NCBI GenBank assembly: GCA_018813975.1
Contig: JAHJAQ010000101.1
Span: forward strand, 1 to 13,970
DNA: 13,970 nucleotides
Direction: 5' to 3'
Source of the DNA: Microcaldota archaeon
GTDB taxonomy: Archaea > Iainarchaeota > Iainarchaeia > Iainarchaeales > JAGVWC01
The first letter of the stretch is position 1. Each line of letters begins with the position of its first letter. The notes below the pieces were generated by a model. That model was not told where the DNA came from and made no database searches. It saw nothing but the letters and a program-made list of their open reading frames with translations. Of the stretch, positions 12,601-13,970 are shown one piece after another. A program made the translations under genes and the position numbers.

Positions 12601-13970
12601 GCACCAGTTGTCCAAAATTATGCAGGGAAACAATATAATCGGTGCTTCGAACAAATGGTGTGCCGCTGGCCCAATTGGTTTCGGGTGAAAACCATTCTGT
12701 TTGAGGAAACCAGTGTAATAAATCCCACCAGTCAAAATACGAATGGCGAATAATAATTTTGCCGTCACTGCTTGCAATGGCGTCATAAACCGATTCTCTT
12801 GTATGGTGCGGGGCTGTTCCAAGAGGCAGTTCTCCAACTGCCCAAGTATCTTCCACTGGAACTGCAAGTATTCCATTTGAATATGCACGTGAGACATTAT
12901 CTTGTAATACCAGATGATTTCCTGCATTGAGTATCGCATCTAGTTCACTTGCCGATACCCATTCATCTTGGTATTGCCAAACCGGCACAATACTCGTGGT
13001 TTGGCCATAATCCCAGCTCACGAGTCGCAGCATTTGGTTTCCTTGTACTATTTCTAATCTCCATTCGCTTCCCGTATCTGTAAAAGTTCCATTGCCTTTC
13101 GGGTCATGGGCTTGAATCCAGGCAGTTGGATCAATGCTTCCGGGCGGAATGGTTCCTGGAGGGGGAGTAATGGGTGTGGTGCCCGGAATGATTGTCACTG
13201 GAATGGGTAAGGTATTGGTTCCATTATCCGCGTTTGGACCGCGAACCGTAGCGGGCAAATTATTAAACAAATTCAAATAACTGGGTAATGGGCTTGCTTG
13301 CAAAAACGCATACCTTGTTTTTTGCATTACTGCCGGTGCCGTGCTTCCTGTTCCACCAGAACAAACACTGTCACTCAAGCTTCCAAAATTATTGAGCGCA
13401 GTATTAAACTCGCTTTTTAGTTCTCCCATTGCACTGGTCATGGAACCACAGGCTTCTCCGCCAATTTCAATTCCATTAGTAATGAGCCCTTTAATTGCCG
13501 TGAACTCTAAATTGCCACCAGAAAAACCACAGGCACTACCTAAACTAGAAATGGATTGGGTCATGGATTGTTTGGTTAGTTCTTCCATTTTTGGTTTTAA
13601 TTTTTTTAAGGCATCTTGTAATGCTTTCATATTCTCACAAGCGCCTTTTCCCGGTTTGCACTCGTCCGCCAGGTCTTTTGCTTTTTTTTCAGCGTTCTCT
13701 GCGGCTTCTTTTCCGTCGTTGAATTCGTCCATGGCTTTTTTCCCGGCTTTTTGGCCATTATCCCGGGCATTACCCAATGCATCAATCAATGGCGGAATCA
13801 TAGCGGGAAGTAAACCGGCAGCCATTAATGGCATCATGTTACCAAATGCATCATCCTCATCAGGGTCATTCATGTTTGCCCAGTTTGAAGCCGGCGCATC
13901 TACAATGGTTGTGGTGCCAAAGTGATCATTGGCTAGGGTAGCGGTATCTTTGCTGCTAATTCCTTTCAAG
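9674..13970 (-). CDS. Giant surface protein, paralogue of the downstream gene product; N-terminus outside window
   Basis: The frame is open to the right edge, so only the last 1,431 residues are seen and the TTG at 13969 is not a start. Order (numbered from the first complete visible codon): 6-30 aligns with residues ~1419-1445 of the downstream protein; a hydrophobic Met/Ala/Pro segment at 45-65; a charged helical stretch ~66-200 rich in Lys, Glu and Ala; a Pro/Thr linker 255-278; a tryptophan-rich domain ~282-455 missing from the paralogue; a second helical stretch ~485-700; a hydrophobic segment 705-727; an acidic DDTDD tail; and from ~743 the shared C-terminal module, with cysteines at 873, 904, 914, 942, 976, 1269, 1388 and 1429. 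No enzymatic motif is evident. It is first of the pair in transcription order, and its stop lies 19 bases before the next ATG. By analogy its missing N-terminal part should carry beta-domains and a membrane anchor. Confidence 0.9.
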   Translation of the reverse strand, partial: LKGISSKDTATLANDHFGTTTIVDAPASNWANMNDPDEDDAFGNMMPLMAAGLLPAMIPPLIDALGNARDNGQKAGKKAMDEFNDGKEAAENAEKKAKDLADECKPGKGACENMKALQDALKKLKPKMEELTKQSMTQSISSLGSACGFSGGNLEFTAIKGLITNGIEIGGEACGSMTSAMGELKSEFNTALNNFGSLSDSVCSGGTGSTAPAVMQKTRYAFLQASPLPSYLNLFNNLPATVRGPNADNGTNTLPIPVTIIPGTTPITPPPGTIPPGSIDPTAWIQAHDPKGNGTFTDTGSEWRLEIVQGNQMLRLVSWDYGQTTSIVPVWQYQDEWVSASELDAILNAGNHLVLQDNVSRAYSNGILAVPVEDTWAVGELPLGTAPHHTRESVYDAIASSDGKIIIRHSYFDWWDLLHWFPQTEWFSPETNWASGTPFVRSTDYIVSLHNFGQLVQGNFQEILNSTEKNYWLANQTNAPAFFQSQTSALSSFNAACKEFNTAHEKTQKAVSDYSQAKKLGRFTSAGDVSKAGKKAGDAVKTNVISDLGQTTSAITSGNGSITEATGKMNELKTNFDSIAKKRDCLKQTTDEIGKYVKSQKARTTSPLTSQEKACIAAFKSFEGSFNETLDPVDDLIKTGADSVDQTREKVLENLETTIPNLSENANTAATDATQQSNEAANEMNDLSDATKNVSKDNTGTNSAALGNMLAQATQLGLMAAMMDGMFNADDTDDFKPGEEPRVQNQTQVFNIDLRKDNQGIELDKEGIIGYYDPENHKVFGDMEKQTIGVVFENVGIEESEPYYSTATFKAVEHLYGPVTTIPFSTPFNLFGSGWGLEFFGQTSNYSQQFHLKYVTGDLIEPLPPIDSATFSCTQGAMVGRTGEGALPRVKLSWKWNDIPLNLCDASNENYVYCDSTQFAIVVLKRLRALDDFLKANGGLPCPTNPFEVLLTEDTAPLSEYLGESPFDARSLVEGCWLPESTELFDGYPSLLYYVSEAGDSVQWTEEIKNIQDLQDLLLFDAYIMQDGFSEDFLQDFSQYYNHISFSDAPAYFHQDPQGSYNQFFDNGLIEFKQKFVNSNQLPTSGLYQADLLVEFGDGWKLFDSSGDPAGTVTVELLAVRQTPFNSPFYYLPFNGLVGLEGSRLNRQGYGVGFDVLEQDAFRISRQSDIDTLASTSSNPVHFVSVSQERALENLNSRASQRGFILDITNVTTNQKNMLFTPALATPVLMKVNRVQTSEEFSAYYMLRESDIPATTGNTLTFWTGSGACRDFSGDIIASVFDEKPDRKTNEGDLVNGWEFAYAIDWEKAVKGGDVYLRTVFYTPAEKSYSLFSLSDNATLRTADQGEGESIELRGISDMAFNRKGTTDTDRITALDDLFTLVEQGAVCVTNTGVRTSFWWNPKTILEKEGSTDQSIAAIEQGLEAGSSCIG
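9677..11743 (-). other. Eight-cysteine C-terminal module, copy in the upstream giant protein
   Basis: This is the counterpart of the module in the downstream protein. Consecutive cysteine spacings are 31, 10, 28, 34, 293, 119 and 41 residues here, against 31, 10, 28, 37, 294, 121 and 39 there. In the 46-residue core beginning CDASN and ending just after CPTNP, 34 residues are identical by hand count. The last cysteine lies two residues from the C-terminus in both proteins. The copy is diverged enough at DNA level that it is not a recent duplication. Confidence 0.75.
12602..13215 (-). other. Proline linker plus tryptophan-rich domain unique to the upstream paralogue
   Basis: Residues 255-278 are a Pro/Thr/Ile/Gly linker (PGTTPITPPPGTIPPGS). 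Residues ~282-455 hold eleven Trp, including a cluster YFDWWDLLHWFPQTEW at 411-426. The strand-like pattern (WRLEIVQG, MLRLVSWD, HLVLQD, KIIIRHSYFDW) suggests a beta-rich globular domain inserted into the helical stalk. The corresponding part of the downstream protein has no similar sequence. Aromatic-rich surface domains often bind glycans, but no specific family is recognised. Confidence 0.6.

Noticed and set aside
13341..13925. A 194-codon plus-strand open frame opposite the upstream giant gene
   Set aside because: It is fully antisense to the Lys/Glu/Ala-rich helical stalk, whose codon composition rarely gives stops on the other strand. The translation is Ser/Phe/Pro/Ala-rich with no domain, and the minus-strand frame is well supported by its paralogue.
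2047..13970. Possibility that the two giant genes are one gene split by a frameshift or stop
   Set aside because: Each has its own complete C-terminal module ending right after the eighth cysteine, and the second begins with a ribosome site, cytoplasmic head and membrane anchor. They are separate genes.
1..13970. tRNA, rRNA, riboswitch, transposase or phage genes
   Set aside because: Almost every base is inside a supported coding region and the gaps are 19-63 bases long. No cloverleaf, conserved rRNA word, terminal inverted repeat or recombinase motif was seen.

Overview
The window looks archaeal. The evidence is a geranylgeranyl-reductase-family flavoprotein (archaeal ether-lipid saturation), an archaeal-type ThiI C-terminus, a strong GGTGA Shine-Dalgarno ahead of the largest gene, TATA-like boxes upstream of two other genes, and very large envelope proteins with an N-terminal membrane anchor. 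The DNA is moderately AT-rich. The look of the giant proteins (short cytoplasmic head, one membrane helix, then carboxypeptidase-regulatory-like beta-sandwiches and cysteine-bracketed domains) reminds me of DPANN archaea such as the Diapherotrites/Micrarchaeota group. That placement is from memory and is not proven here.

Layout. Bases 1-393 (+) are the 3' end of thiI. Bases 446-748 (+) encode a 100-residue protein with three predicted membrane segments and no recognised family. Bases 745-1983 (-) encode a complete geranylgeranyl reductase family protein whose stop codon overlaps that of the small membrane gene. The remaining 12 kb, 86% of the window, holds two minus-strand genes in tandem. 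The upstream one (9674-13970) is cut by the window edge and has 1,431 visible residues. The downstream one (2047-9654) is complete at 2,535 residues. Only 19 bases separate them if the ATG with the GGTGA site is used, so they are probably co-transcribed. No RNA gene, CRISPR array, insertion sequence or other mobile element was seen, and no gene-free stretch is longer than 63 bases.

The two giant proteins are paralogues. Their last ~670-690 residues form one shared module carrying exactly eight cysteines in each copy, at nearly identical spacings, which suggests a disulfide-stabilised extracellular domain. In front of it both have a long Ala/Ser/Gln/Asn-rich, probably helical stalk, and the downstream protein continues N-terminally into many beta-sandwich domains and a membrane anchor. 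The first visible residues of the upstream protein still align with the matching part of the downstream one, so the upstream gene very likely continues far beyond the window. I do not recognise the eight-cysteine module as a named family. The pair is best described as a tandem set of cell-surface fibre or stalk proteins of unknown function. Adhesion, cell-cell contact or an S-layer-like role are possibilities only.
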